Below, one piece after another: positions 35,651 through 46,081 of a DNA stretch of 64,000 nt. The stretch covers positions 62,001 through 126,000 of the forward strand of contig JAHLEZ010000024.1 of assembly GCA_020726505.1 (NCBI GenBank), read 5' to 3'. Each line of letters starts with the position of its first letter. The first letter of the stretch is position 1. The notes under the pieces were generated by a model. It was not told the DNA's origin, made no database searches, and saw only the letters and a list, made by a program, of their open reading frames with translations. The translations under genes and the position numbers were made by a program. The stretch comes from Leptodontidium sp. MPI-SDFR-AT-0119 (Eukaryota; Ascomycota; Leotiomycetes; Helotiales; Leptodontidiaceae).

Positions 35651-37273
35651 ATGGTTTCCTCAAGTCTTCTCGCGTTCCTCGTGCCTGCGATCCTTTGTCT
35701 TTGGCTCGTCAAGGTGACAACTCTCCTTCTGTCCTAGGGAACTTGAACTTACGTTTTCCAGTTCATATATTATGCTCTCACTGACCCGCTTCGTAACCTT
35801 CCTGGCCCTCGACTCAATCGTTATACTGTTCTACCCCTTAAGCTCCACACCATGCGTGGAAGAAGAATTCACTATATCCATGACCTTCACTCCAAATACG
35901 GTTCGACGATTCGCATAAGCCCTACCGAAGTCGCCACATCAGACTTGGCTTCCACGCGTGAAATACATCGTATTGGGTCAGGTTATCTCAAATCTGAATG
36001 GTATACCACATTCACAGACGGGACTGAGGGCTCACTCAGCGTATTTGCCATGACCAACGCAAAACAACATGCAGTCAGAAGGCGATTGTTATCCTCCGCA
36101 TTCTCCCAAACAGCATTGCTTCAGTGGGACGATGTACTTCAGTCAAGATCGACGCTCGTGATACAAAAGATCAAAGAGCAAGCTATGAGTAGAGGTAGTG
36201 CGGACATTTTCGAATGGTTTACGTTCATGGCGTCAGATGTTATTGCAGAGCTGGGTTTTGGAGAAAGCTTCCATAGCTTGGAACATGGAAAGGTGCCTCA
36301 CCCCCTTTCTTCTAATCTAGTACAGGAAACATTCATCAAATAGGAAAAGACTGACACGAATACAGAAGTCAACCTTTTCCGGAGATCTTGACAGGCTGGC
36401 GATGTTCATTGGTCTTCGTGGAGAATTGGGCTTCGTTGTCAAAGCGCTCTCCCACCTCCCCATACCAGCTCTTCAGGTTTGGCTTGGATCTGCGAAAAGA
36501 GTCCGGGCTCATGGGGTGGCTGCGATTGCCAAGAACAAGGCACTGGCCGACCGCGGAGAAACAAAAGACACATTGTTTACCAAGATGCTGAGAGAGGCGG
36601 ACGAGAAAAGCGGAAGTCTTTCAGATGCCGATATTTCGCGGGAAGCCGGCGACTTGATTGCTGCTGGAAGCGGTACCACAGCAGTAACGCTCACATACCT
36701 CGTTTGGGCGGTCTTGAGGAATCCCGAAATCAACAGAAAATTGGTAGCGGAAGTGAAAAGTATCGAGAATGACCCACATAGTAAAGTCACGAATGCCCTT
36801 CCTTACTTGGGTGCAGTGATCAAGGAGACACTGCGTCTCTATGGAGCTGCTCCTGGAAGTTTGCCTCGGACTGTACCCACGGGAGGACGGGCCTTTGGCC
36901 CTTATTTCATTCCTGAAGGAACAAGCGTGAACACGCAAGCTTATACCTTGCACCGAGATCCAAAGATATTCACGAACCCCCTGGAATTCATACCTGAAAG
37001 ATGGTTAGAACCAACTCAGGCGATGAAAGATGCTTGGATGCCTTTCGGAGGAGGCTCTCGAGGTAAGCAGATTTATTTTGTTCAAGGGCTTCACTGACTT
37101 GTCTAGTATGCCTTGGAATACATCTTGCTATGACGGAATTGACCCTTACAGCTGCAAAGTTCTTCAGGGAATGTTCGTCGGCCACGGTCATCACTCGTGA
37201 TGAAGACATGGAATTCGAGAACTACTTTCTTGTGGCGCCATTAGGGCATAAATGTGAAATTGTACTTCGGTAG
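35651..37273 (+). CDS. Cytochrome P450 monooxygenase
   Basis: Exons 35651-35713, 35762-36292, 36366-37062 and 37107-37273 give 485 residues. Three short GT-AG introns fit and keep the frame. Residues 5-20 form an N-terminal membrane anchor (SLLAFLVPAILCLWLV), followed by the proline-rich hinge NLPGPRLNRY. The I-helix reads AAGSGTTAVT, the K-helix KETLRLYGAAPGSLPR (ExxR), then FIPERWLEP, and the heme loop FGGGSRVCLGIHLA with Cys432 as the expected iron ligand. It is an ER-anchored oxygenase of the CYP type seen in fungal secondary metabolism. All key motifs are intact, so it should be functional. Substrate unknown; the neighbours suggest oxidised aromatics (inference). Confidence 0.9.
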
Positions 37274-37366
37274 TTATAATCGTTCCAATGACTACTTGGT
37301 AAAATAAATCGCCTCACCACAAAAGTATGTAAAATGCGGAATATTATGAACGGCAGATTTCTTTTT

Positions 37367-38906
37367 TTATCTCTCAAGAAGTATTGCGGTGACTAAAAAG
37401 ACGATGAAGAGAAACTCCAGACCCGATTTCAAGCCGCCAGCTTGATCAGAGAGATCAACCTTACAATCATTGAGGGAAATGTATGGCTCTAGGACACAAC
37501 GGTGTAGTGTTGGGTTCGTGGAAATGGCAAGGTGGCAATTGGGATTCCAAATCGATTTCCACTTGGCAATGTTAATACACAACAGCCACACCTTCCTGAT
37601 CTGGTTGAAGAGGGGCATCATATTTATCTTGCACTTCCACCAAATATTTCCTGCCACCTCCTCGATCGTGTCAACGACCACACCATCAATCTCTAAGTTG
37701 GGATATGACTGGAGTCATTTCTTTCACAGACAAGTCGCTATTGAGCGACACGTTAAAGATACTCATTTGTCAAATCCTTTTGTTGATGCTGCTATGTATT
37801 GGTAGGGATCGTATGTCGAGTACCCACGATGGCGGAAACTCATCGACGATTTTCCATTTCCTTTTGCATCCACAAAGTGTAAGTATTCCTGGCCCTTCCT
37901 TTTGGATCAACTTGTATGTAACATCCGTGAACACGGTAGACCATCCAAGGTCATATCGTGGTTCAATGTTCAGTTGCTCGGCATCGATCGATATCCCCAG
38001 GAAAGCATACACGAAGTCCCTGCAATCAGAGGCATGTAATCGTCCGCTCTCGCCTAGAACGTTGTCCAGGAGATGATCGATTAACTTCTTCTGCTCCGGA
38101 CCCCGATACTGCAATCGATTTGCCAAAGTACATTGGACGCTTTCGAGCCTTTTTGTATTGGCTGGATGCCTATTCTGCGTGGTACCATAGCGTATTGCCT
38201 CACGGAGCAGAAAATAACCGGCGCCAAACCATGTAGAACGCGAATCCGTTTGATAACTTTCTGCTGCCGAGAGCAAAGCATAGGCGTTGACTGCTGCAGC
38301 TAATAGTTCGAACGATAGCCATCTTCTTCCACATACCACAGTCACGGAACTCGCAACGGCCACTTGTTGAACCCATGCTCATCTAAACCATGAACATTCG
38401 AAAATTTTCTTCAGCGCCCGCTCCATATTGAGGTCATATCCTTCGCTGAGAAGTTCGAGTAGTTTCCCTCGTTCTATAGCCGTTACAGCGTGCGGATCTG
38501 CACCCCAAGCATACTCCGACTAGCACGCTTTGCCCACTCTCTCCAGCTCCTCCAATTCCAGATAGCACCACCAATTACTAGCGCCCAACCATACAATGAC
38601 TTCAGTGGCATTTTCGTAGATTCGCTTCATTTGCTGCACTTCATGCGTTTTCTCGTCGTTATCTTTTTGATTGATGCAAATTGCATCGGCCCAGATGTAA
38701 GTGCTCTCCTCTTTACCCGCCAAAACTCCAATATGCAGATTGAACAAGGCAGAATGCAGGCTTGCTAAAACTCTTGACTTGCAGTTATTAATGATGATTC
38801 CTTTAGTCATAGTAGAATCGCCCCAGGCATATGAGAGTGCTTTATAGCTCTTTGGATCAGCACTCGACATGTGGACAAGCTCGACTTTCAGGACTTTGGG
38901 ATCCAC
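37367..38906 (-). pseudogene. HET (heterokaryon incompatibility) domain protein, disrupted
   Basis: The minus strand reads the HET domain: YKALSYAWGD, then YIWADAICINQKDNDEKTHE and VQQMKRIYENATEVIVWLG, all family hallmarks. The frame then meets TAG after ERVGKAC (about 38521) and TGA in WFR*AWVQQ (about 38380). The TGA fits a CGA-to-TGA change. It continues open through 37770-38363 (RDFVYAFLGIS), with more stops before a C-terminal piece at 37367-37681 (VVDTIEEVAGNIW). Family proteins control non-self recognition and trigger cell death on fusion of unlike hyphae. At least three disabling changes make it a pseudogene. No intron would remove the stops cleanly. Confidence 0.7.
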
Positions 38907-39842
38907 GCGGTCTTGTACGTCTTGATCTTGATCCTAGTCTATTGTACCGCGCACCGAGTCTTCTTCCGTTGGGGGCCATAATTCAGTGAGCAGACTTGGT
39001 TGAGACGGTTCACTGTGTATAGAACCTTCGTCGTTTTCATCGATATCGATAATCCGAAGTAATCTGATTTCCTCTGCCACTTAAGCGGCTTGTGTCTGAA
39101 TCTCTTCATGGCCTGTACTAATAAGCACCTTTTTTCAGAAGGACCAGATCAGTGGTTTCTTGAATAGTTGTTTTTCTGGGAGGGCGTTTCATGTAGCTGG
39201 AAAGCGTGGTTTGATTTGGGTTGAGGAGCTGATGTTTCTCCAGTGATTCCGAGGGGGGCATTTAATGTTGTTCGGGAGGTTGGTTTTGTTTTGTTGCGGA
39301 TTTGAGGTAGTGTAGAAGCTCGGTGCTTCTGCTGCTGCTGAGATTTATTGATCAATGCCTTTGGCTGTGACGGAATTTGAAGTTGGTTGTGAAGGAGAGT
39401 TGTGGAAGAGAAGTTGTAGAGATGTCGAAGAAAGTGACCATGACTTGGCGCCAAACGTGTCAGAGGCGTCGAATCAACTCCGCAGATCGCCAAACTCCAG
39501 AAATGAGGTATTTGGACCTTTTTAAATAGATACAAAATCTGCGACGCGAATAAACTGTCCCAACGACTGGTTATCCCTCGGCAAAAGACAGTTGTCAACG
39601 ATGGTACCTCCATTTGAAAACACCAAGGTGGCATATGTCTGAACAGTCCTCGCTACTGTCGGAGGAGGGAAGCTTTTCCGCGCGACTATGAGACGGCTGG
39701 GAAGGCGATACGAGGAATTGGGATCCACAAAGCCAGAGCAGGAAGAGGCGTTCTAGATTTAACTCATGCTGCATGACATCTCCACTAGTCCCGTACACTT
39801 GGAATCTGGGGAACTGACTAGGGAGAAGCACGTAAGTCTCAT
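38907..39842. other. No recognised gene
   Basis: Short overlapping frames (minus 39149-39634, 39522-39728 and 39595-39831) without motifs. Nothing else seen. Confidence 0.3.
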
Positions 39843-40307
39843 ATGAACCCCAGGATAAAGTTAACTACTAACTTGGCTCTTGTCCGCTATCTACGAGTCG
39901 AGGTGCGCCACGAAGGAGATGCGCCCTCTGATCCTATTATCATCCTCGACGACGTCCCCTCCGATACTATCACGCCTGATGTCGATACACCTCTACAAAC
40001 TCCTGAACAGCCTGAGAAACGTCCTCGGCCAGGCTACGGAGGGATGGCTGCACGGAGGTCGCGTAGAGCCAAGAAAGTCTCTTCAAAACATCAACGTGGA
40101 TCTCATCAGTCCTCGCAGGAGATCGACTCGACCTCCAACGACCTTGACCAGAATGCCACCGCACAAGGCCCCTCCAGTCCCGAAGGAGTTCCCCCTGCCG
40201 CCTGCACACACCCAGTGAGTACGGCCAACCCCACCGATAGCACGTTGAGTCCAAAGGATAGCCATGAGTCTCAGCCTTTACTTACATACCAGATCAGCCA
40301 GCACTAG
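39843..40307 (+). CDS. Hypothetical Ser/Pro-rich protein
   Basis: 154 codons. Not recognised. The first 40 residues are mixed, then the protein is rich in Pro, Ser and Arg (basic patch ARRSRRAKKVSSKH at about 70-83) with an apparently disordered tail. No signal peptide or membrane segment. About 340 bp of weakly coding-like sequence with stops follows (40310-40640), so it may be the front of a decayed gene, or chance. Confidence 0.25.
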   Translation: MNPRIKLTTNLALVRYLRVEVRHEGDAPSDPIIILDDVPSDTITPDVDTPLQTPEQPEKRPRPGYGGMAARRSRRAKKVSSKHQRGSHQSSQEIDSTSNDLDQNATAQGPSSPEGVPPAACTHPVSTANPTDSTLSPKDSHESQPLLTYQISQH

Positions 40308-41255
40308 TAGTATCAACCCATCGCAATGCTTTGCACGATTCTTCGATAAGACCACCCTCAATCGTATCTTCGCAAGAGGAATATACGACGGTTTCGAATG
40401 AGATAGAGGAACTGTACCGGGATGGGGATGCTATACCGATTATGTCGGGAATACTTTAAGCGTCCGTGAAGTATTATGAGAAGACAGCCAGGACGGAGAT
40501 TGCTTGGCCCTAAAGGTGCTTAAGGGTATGGGCGCGATCATGAAGCCTCCTTTAGACCTAACTGCCTACTTTGATCTTGTTAAGCGAGACAAGGCTAAAC
40601 TAGAAATAAGGAAAGAGCAAGCAGGTCTCGAGGTTTAGGCGTTCGATGTAATAGACTGCGTTCCATTTCGTATATAGATCGTCAAATTACCATCCCTATC
40701 CACCACTGTTTTCATTCTTTTTGGCCTTGCTGGTGACTTTGTGCTATGTTTGGAGACAAGACCTTCCTATTATGATGTAAGCATTGCATCTCGCCAGCAA
40801 CGAAGGGACAGGACGAGGCAGTGGATGTCTTGTGTGCTATTTGAATATCGCAGAAGCACCTTCAGCTTCACTTCTTATGTCCTGGTAGCTCTACTAGAAC
40901 CAATCATAGCCATCTAGATCAATGCAGTTATCGCCAACGCCAGCTTGATACACTAATAAATCCTTGGCTTCCCTATCTGTCTGCTCATCCAGCCGCTCAT
41001 CCATCTGCAACTTCCCGTGTTCGCTTGATTTCTGCATCATATTTCCAGAGGCTGTTGCTGGTGGGAGGGTGAATAGTTCAAGAAGAAGTGTTAGAAGAGC
41101 CCAAAGGATGAAGAGTATCGATGCGAGAGAGTTGGATATATATATGTAGCCTTGAATTAGACCCCTGCTATCTGTGCGACCAGTTTCTCCGAGCCTGAGG
41201 GCCATGTCTACATGTAATCACTCCGCCTGGAGGGTGACCGTAACACCACCAAGTT
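40308..41255. other. No recognised gene
   Basis: Short interrupted frames only. It is the 3' flank of the DUF7703 gene; no repeat recognised. Confidence 0.35.
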
Positions 41256-42182
41256 TCATACCGCCTCCTCCTCGTGGGTGATGGTTGGAAATACAGATAT
41301 CGAACTTTCAGCCGTCTTCTTGATTTCGATGCCGTGAACAAGTGGAGGATCTTGAACAAAAGACGGGATTGGAGGATTCGGGGTTTCGTCAGACAGCGAT
41401 TCTTTGTGTTGTGATTTGACAAGAGCACGAAGTCGATTCAGGATGGCGAACTCCAGCTTCAATTTGACGCTGTAAAGTGTACTCTTGTATGTCGTCTCAA
41501 TAGAATATTGATTGGCGTATTCCGTTCCGAGAAGCGTGACATCCATCACGATGATCAAAACATTCACACATATGAGATGATACAGGACGCTGCGGGCTTC
41601 CTTGCGCTTGACTCTCGCTACTGACTGCAGCATCTTTCGAGCTTCCCAAATGTAAAGAGCTGAGATGATGAACTCCTGGATCGAGAATGCCGTGATCTGA
41701 ATTTTTTCGTAGATTGCAAATGGCGTGAGGAACGGTTGAGGGTTCCTGGAGTTGGCACGAAAGTTGAGGACTGTGGGAGGAATATGGAAGAGGAAAAAGT
41801 CGACGATTATTAGCACCAAAACCCATCTGATTTTGTTCCCGTCTCGGACGATGAGATGAAGGCGAGAGTATAAAACGACCGATTGGCCAGTCACCATTGC
41901 GAACCAACCAACGGTTATAACTGCGACATTTGCGGTGTCGTTGCGGCAAAGGCGAAAGAACTTCAATAAGAAACCAATCGCATGAATAGGTATTCCCCAC
42001 GAAGCAACAAGCAAACTCCAAAAGTACAACCCCGTACGCTTCTGAAACGTAGTGAAGATCGAAACGTTGATGTCGAGAACGTTAAAGACTGCAATGCCAG
42101 TAAACGCAGCCATCGTCATTGCAACCGGCAGCGTGACGTCGATTCCTCCCCTGTATCCGTCGCCCGATAAATTCTCTGCCAT
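41256..42182 (-). CDS. DUF7703 seven-transmembrane-like membrane protein
   Basis: 308 residues from the Met of AENLSGDGYRGGIDV. The frame runs 59 codons further upstream, but that part does not look like a leader. About seven hydrophobic segments are visible, including VAMTMAAFTGIAVFNVLDI, YFWSLLVASWGIPIHAIGFL, VAVITVGWFAMVTGQSVVL, WVLVLIIVDFFLFHIPPTVL and LICVNVLIIVMDVTLLG. Motifs SWGIPIHAIGFLLKFF and GQSVVLYSRLHL fit the fungal DUF7703 family. The tail is hydrophilic and cytoplasmic-like. Function of the family is unknown; the layout recalls fungal GPCR-like proteins. No intron. Confidence 0.8.
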   Translation of the reverse strand: MAENLSGDGYRGGIDVTLPVAMTMAAFTGIAVFNVLDINVSIFTTFQKRTGLYFWSLLVASWGIPIHAIGFLLKFFRLCRNDTANVAVITVGWFAMVTGQSVVLYSRLHLIVRDGNKIRWVLVLIIVDFFLFHIPPTVLNFRANSRNPQPFLTPFAIYEKIQITAFSIQEFIISALYIWEARKMLQSVARVKRKEARSVLYHLICVNVLIIVMDVTLLGTEYANQYSIETTYKSTLYSVKLKLEFAILNRLRALVKSQHKESLSDETPNPPIPSFVQDPPLVHGIEIKKTAESSISVFPTITHEEEAV

Positions 42183-42791
42183 GCTGATCAAGCTGGCTCG
42201 TTGGTAGTAATGGGCTATAAAGGAGGCGAATTTTCGTTGTAGATGTAGTGGATCAAGAAAGGGTGTTCTTAGCGGTACATAGCGCACTGAGGTGATTGAG
42301 ATTTGGGCACTCTGGTGGGGTATGATTTGCACTCCATATATCAACATAAAAAGGAGCATCAGTTGATGGAAGTGATCCCCTCAAGCGGCCAAAGCGGGTG
42401 CCTGCAGAAAAGTTTAAAATCAGCCACAAAACTTGATTGGAGACTTGCACATACAGAAGGGGATTGCCGTACAGTGTTTCATCGACACCCACCTTGTAGT
42501 AATTCGGCTGGGCGATCACTCGGGGTATTTTCTGATATCTGATATCTGGTATCCTGGTATTTGGTATCTGGGTAATAAAGCGGTACACCTCTGCTGCAGA
42601 AGTAACGGTCCACGGGTCTAAACCCGACAGAATTGACTAAAAGTGCAAAAATTTAATTCTCGCAAGAGTGGGTCCTTTAAGAATATTTCCTATTTGAGAC
42701 AGCGGCATTATCTGAAGGATCGTGGCTCCTATGTGGAATTTTTGAGGAAGTTGGTGGCTTTGTAGTGCAGAAATGCGCATTCCAGAAGCTA
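42183..42791. other. Intergenic
   Basis: Upstream region of the DUF7703 gene. Near 42535-42570 there is a short degenerate repeat of TGATATCTGGTATC type. No gene. Confidence 0.4.
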
Positions 42792-42955
42792 GTACGGAAG
42801 GGGGTCTCAGGTGGGTCTCGCCCACCGTTGTAAGGCAGTAAGGTTATTCTTCCAATCAGTAGTCTGAAATTCTAGAATTTTCTCCATAAATTTCCTCAAA
42901 GGTTAAGGCAAAATACTTGGGGTGGGCGAGACCCACTTGAGACCCCCTTCCGTAC
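42792..42955. mobile_element. MITE with 35-bp inverted repeats
   Basis: Terminal inverted repeats at 42792-42826 (begins GTACGGAAGGGGGTCTCAGG) and 42921-42955 match at 34 of 35 positions. The interior is 94 bp, AT-rich and non-coding. The outer TA dinucleotides (42793-42794 and 42953-42954) fit a Tc1/mariner-type TA target duplication. A likely non-autonomous derivative of a pogo/Fot-like element. Confidence 0.8.
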
Positions 42956-43764
42956 ATGCGCGCGTGACTTGTTTCGTTGATTAGCGACGGCACTTTGTGG
43001 CTGCTTTCTTTTAGCCTGGTCCTCTGTGTCGGATTCAGCGCAAGCTCCAATTTCCACTTGCCTATAATTGTAACTTAGCGTATGCGCCTCACATGGAACT
43101 TTCCACACGCCTCTACAGTAGCCTCTTAAAGCTTTCCTGGATCATAGATGCCGTCAGGAAACGGTTGGACTGCTCGGAACCCTATTTGCTGAATGCGTCA
43201 AAATGCGGCAGAATTATTAGCCACATATTGAACGAACCATTAGGACCTGTTACTAAAGTTTGCCTTGACCTCATTTGAGTTTAAAACTGCTAGCGCATTG
43301 TTCTAGACTTCCCCGTCGCGCCACGTTACGCCACCTCTCCGACAGAGGAACCGAGAGCTTGTCTGCATCGAAAACAAGGTGAGAATCGATTAACGTGTTA
43401 GGGCTGATTCGCGAGCCGTACTAAATCCAAACCTGCATGGTACTGCACCGATTGGCCAGATCTTGAAGATAGGCTGCGAAATAATCCCCCGCAATCCAAC
43501 TTCTACCCGCCCCGAAATAGGTGATTTACTTGGATTCCGGCATATCCTCTATTGTCTTGGGTATCAATGCAACCCCGTCCTTTACCTTACTCCGTTTACC
43601 CCTTCTCCTGTATCGTGGTGGGACTACACGGACGATGTAAGCAGACATATGCTGCTTCAAACGACTCTTTTCCAAATCCTCCAGAAGATATACATTATTA
43701 TCTTGCTTCGCCCACTAATAATCTTTTTCCATATAGGGCCAGCTGATCTACGCCAACGACCCAG
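42956..43764. other. No recognised gene
   Basis: A 121-codon plus frame (43463-43828) overlaps the hydrolase fragment and has no motif. Nothing else seen. Confidence 0.3.
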
Positions 43765-43923
43765 TCATCTCGAATCCTGCCCGACCTCCCAACCAAAGGA
43801 AGGATTGGCATGGGCGACAGTCTTGTAACCAGAATTGTGTAGTTGCTTCCTCATTCCATCAAAGCATTCAGGCAGATGCCAGGCACCAGGGACGAAAACA
43901 AGAGTTGGAGCCGAAACAGGCAT
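43765..43923 (-). pseudogene. N-terminal fragment of an alpha/beta hydrolase
   Basis: From the Met at 43923 the frame reads PVSAPTLVFVPGAWHLPECF, then DGMRKQLHNSGYKTVAH. This is the first strand and the oxyanion loop (VPGAWH) of fungal alpha/beta hydrolases, about 50 residues. The frame ends at 43765 without the nucleophile elbow; an intron followed by lost sequence is possible. Truncated and probably dead. Confidence 0.55.
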
Positions 43924-44039
43924 GATAAACCACACGAGGATATGACACCCCATCCTACTGTTTTCTCCCGTGGCTGATTGTTTCCGGGTCGTCCAATAAA
44001 CAGACAAGGAGACAGACAAGGAGCGCACCTCCGTAAGTT

Positions 44040-44184
44040 ACTTCTAGAAGAAGCGTTGACTCACCGTCCCATCTGCAGCCATCATGTCCTCAGAGCCGAA
44101 GAGCAATTTTCCCACCCTGTACCACTCTCTGTATTGCTGAAGGGCTCCCCAGCCTAGGCGCGGACAATGCTTAAGACTGGTATT
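44040..44184 (-). pseudogene. Left part of an unknown gene split by the Copia insertion
   Basis: The minus strand reads LGWGALQQYREWYRVGKLLF, then GSEDMMAADGT, and ends at a GTGAGT-type donor near 44064. Across the Copia element, with one copy of GTATT removed, the frame joins without a shift to the minus frame at 49182-49351 (KAYPAHGTPYWNT). The family is not recognised. This looks like a real exon interrupted by the retrotransposon. Confidence 0.5.
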
Positions 44185-44305
44185 TGTTGAATTTGTCAGT
44201 ACTGCAAGCCCCTGATCGAGACTGGGTATATAGTCAGCGATCCCCTCCTGTATTCTAGAAGAACAAGAACATGATGGTCAACCAATCAAAGCACTAAAAA
44301 CATCA
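44185..44305 (+). repeat. Copia left LTR
   Basis: 121-bp LTR containing GGGTATATAG, a candidate TATA-type promoter element. Confidence 0.92.
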
Positions 44306-44803
44306 GGTTATGAGCCCCGTTAGGCGCTGACTAAGCTAAGTTTGAAATTACCCCATCAACCTCTCCGATTTCTTGATAACGCCTCCGGCATTGCCGTATG
44401 CTCTAGACCAGGGAAATACAGTGAAGACATCCCCTAGCGACATAAGGAGAGATCTGGACCGGCCGGCCTCGAACCAGAAGAGCCTAGAACGGGGGCTGAC
44501 GACAAGAGATTCAACGACTTCTTTAGCGAGCTGCGAATCCTCCTACTATTGTCGTCTTCCTTAACAAACCTTATCACAACAGTTATTTTGCTATAAATAT
44601 ACTGTTTGTTGATAGGCGCGGCGATGTCCGCAAAAGGAATATCATACGGAGAAACCGACGGAGACGCCGTCCGCGAAGCCGTATAGGTAGACTAAAGTCA
44701 TACCAGCCAAAATTGTTGTTTATAAGGTCTTTAGAACAGGGCTTGGGGCGTCTAACTCTGATTCTACGAGCTATCTATTACCTTCCCTAAATGCTACAAC
44801 ATT

Positions 44804-46081
44804 ATGGCAAACGCACAATCCGAAATAAAGGGAGGCTATAGCCTAGCTATGGTACCCTTCCTCGACGGAGCCGACAATTGGCTAGACTTCTCCGATGGTA
44901 TCGAAACATTCCTAATTATGGGAAATCAACTCGACTGGCTGGAAGATCATAGGAATACGCCAGCTAATCCCTCGGCCGAATGGAAGAGGAAACACAAGTT
45001 TGCTATATACGCCATGAGAGCTCGATCCAACTATAACGCCAAGCAAATGATCAACGGAATGAGCAACTACTACACCGCCTACGAGACTCTTGAAAAGAAC
45101 TATAAACCCCAAGGCGACGGCACTTTCCGTGATTTCTCTGATCGGTTCTTTACTATCACCCTGGCCGATTACAAGAACATTGAGGACTACACTGAAGCAA
45201 TTAAGAAGCTCCAAAACCAACTGGTCCAGTTAAAAGTCACAATCCCAGAACCGCTTGTGATCCTACGATACCTACAAGGCCTAGGGTCTGCATATAGTAT
45301 TTTCTATACTTCCTTTACCACCAACAATCAGATCCTTCCGAATGACGATGGAGACGAGGTCGACTTTGATTTCGTAGCCCTTAAGGCTAAAGGGTACGAG
45401 CGTACGTTGGCACAAGAAGAAAGCGTGGCCACACTAGCAGTGTCTACGGCCTCGACGACCGGCACTGCGCTCGCGGCAACTGGCGACACCAGAAATATCG
45501 AGGTTCCCTATTGTACCCACTGCCACAAATCCTATCATACTAAGGAGAAGTGCTGGACGCTGCATCCGCACCTGAAACAACGGGCCAAACGCCGCGGACT
45601 AACTAGCAAAAAGAGAAAGATTCATGAGGATGACGATGAGTCAGACGACCCTGCAGGCCTTATTGCACACTTTGGGATGACAGCCAATAATGACACTGGC
45701 AACCTCCTACACACCCAATGGGCTGTTGACACTGGGTGCTCCCGCCATATTACTCACTCCCGAGAACACTTTATTAGCTACGAAGCTATCCCTGAATCTT
45801 CTGCACATGTCAAGGGTCTAGGAGGAACATCATGCGCACCTATCGGCAGAGGAACAGTCAAACTACGATGCAAAATCAAGGGCAAATCTCGATCGATTCA
45901 TCTTACCAACGTTTATCACGTGCCTGACTGCGCAGTCAACTTGATCTCTGTTGCGCAACTATTCAAGGTCGGAGCAGACGTTCAATTCTCAAAGGAATAC
46001 TGCAAGATCCGAACCGGAAAGAGAACAATCACGGCGACAAGCAGGAACGGATGCTGGTTCCTAGATACAACCCTCGAATAG
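44804..46081 (+). CDS. gag: Copia Gag-protease polyprotein
   Basis: 425 residues. Gag occupies about residues 1-230 (the UBN2-like capsid region, with FSDRFFTITLADYKNIEDYT). A CCHC zinc knuckle lies at Cys237, Cys240, His245 and Cys250 (CTHCHKSYHTKEKC). The aspartic protease starts with WAVDTGCSRHIT, Asp309. It ends at TAG (46079-46081). The same frame continues as integrase-RT-RNase H, and the stop is followed by CAA CTA, a context known to allow readthrough. The product would package element RNA; the protease would process the fused polyprotein. Confidence 0.9.
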   Translation: MANAQSEIKGGYSLAMVPFLDGADNWLDFSDGIETFLIMGNQLDWLEDHRNTPANPSAEWKRKHKFAIYAMRARSNYNAKQMINGMSNYYTAYETLEKNYKPQGDGTFRDFSDRFFTITLADYKNIEDYTEAIKKLQNQLVQLKVTIPEPLVILRYLQGLGSAYSIFYTSFTTNNQILPNDDGDEVDFDFVALKAKGYERTLAQEESVATLAVSTASTTGTALAATGDTRNIEVPYCTHCHKSYHTKEKCWTLHPHLKQRAKRRGLTSKKRKIHEDDDESDDPAGLIAHFGMTANNDTGNLLHTQWAVDTGCSRHITHSREHFISYEAIPESSAHVKGLGGTSCAPIGRGTVKLRCKIKGKSRSIHLTNVYHVPDCAVNLISVAQLFKVGADVQFSKEYCKIRTGKRTITATSRNGCWFLDTTLE

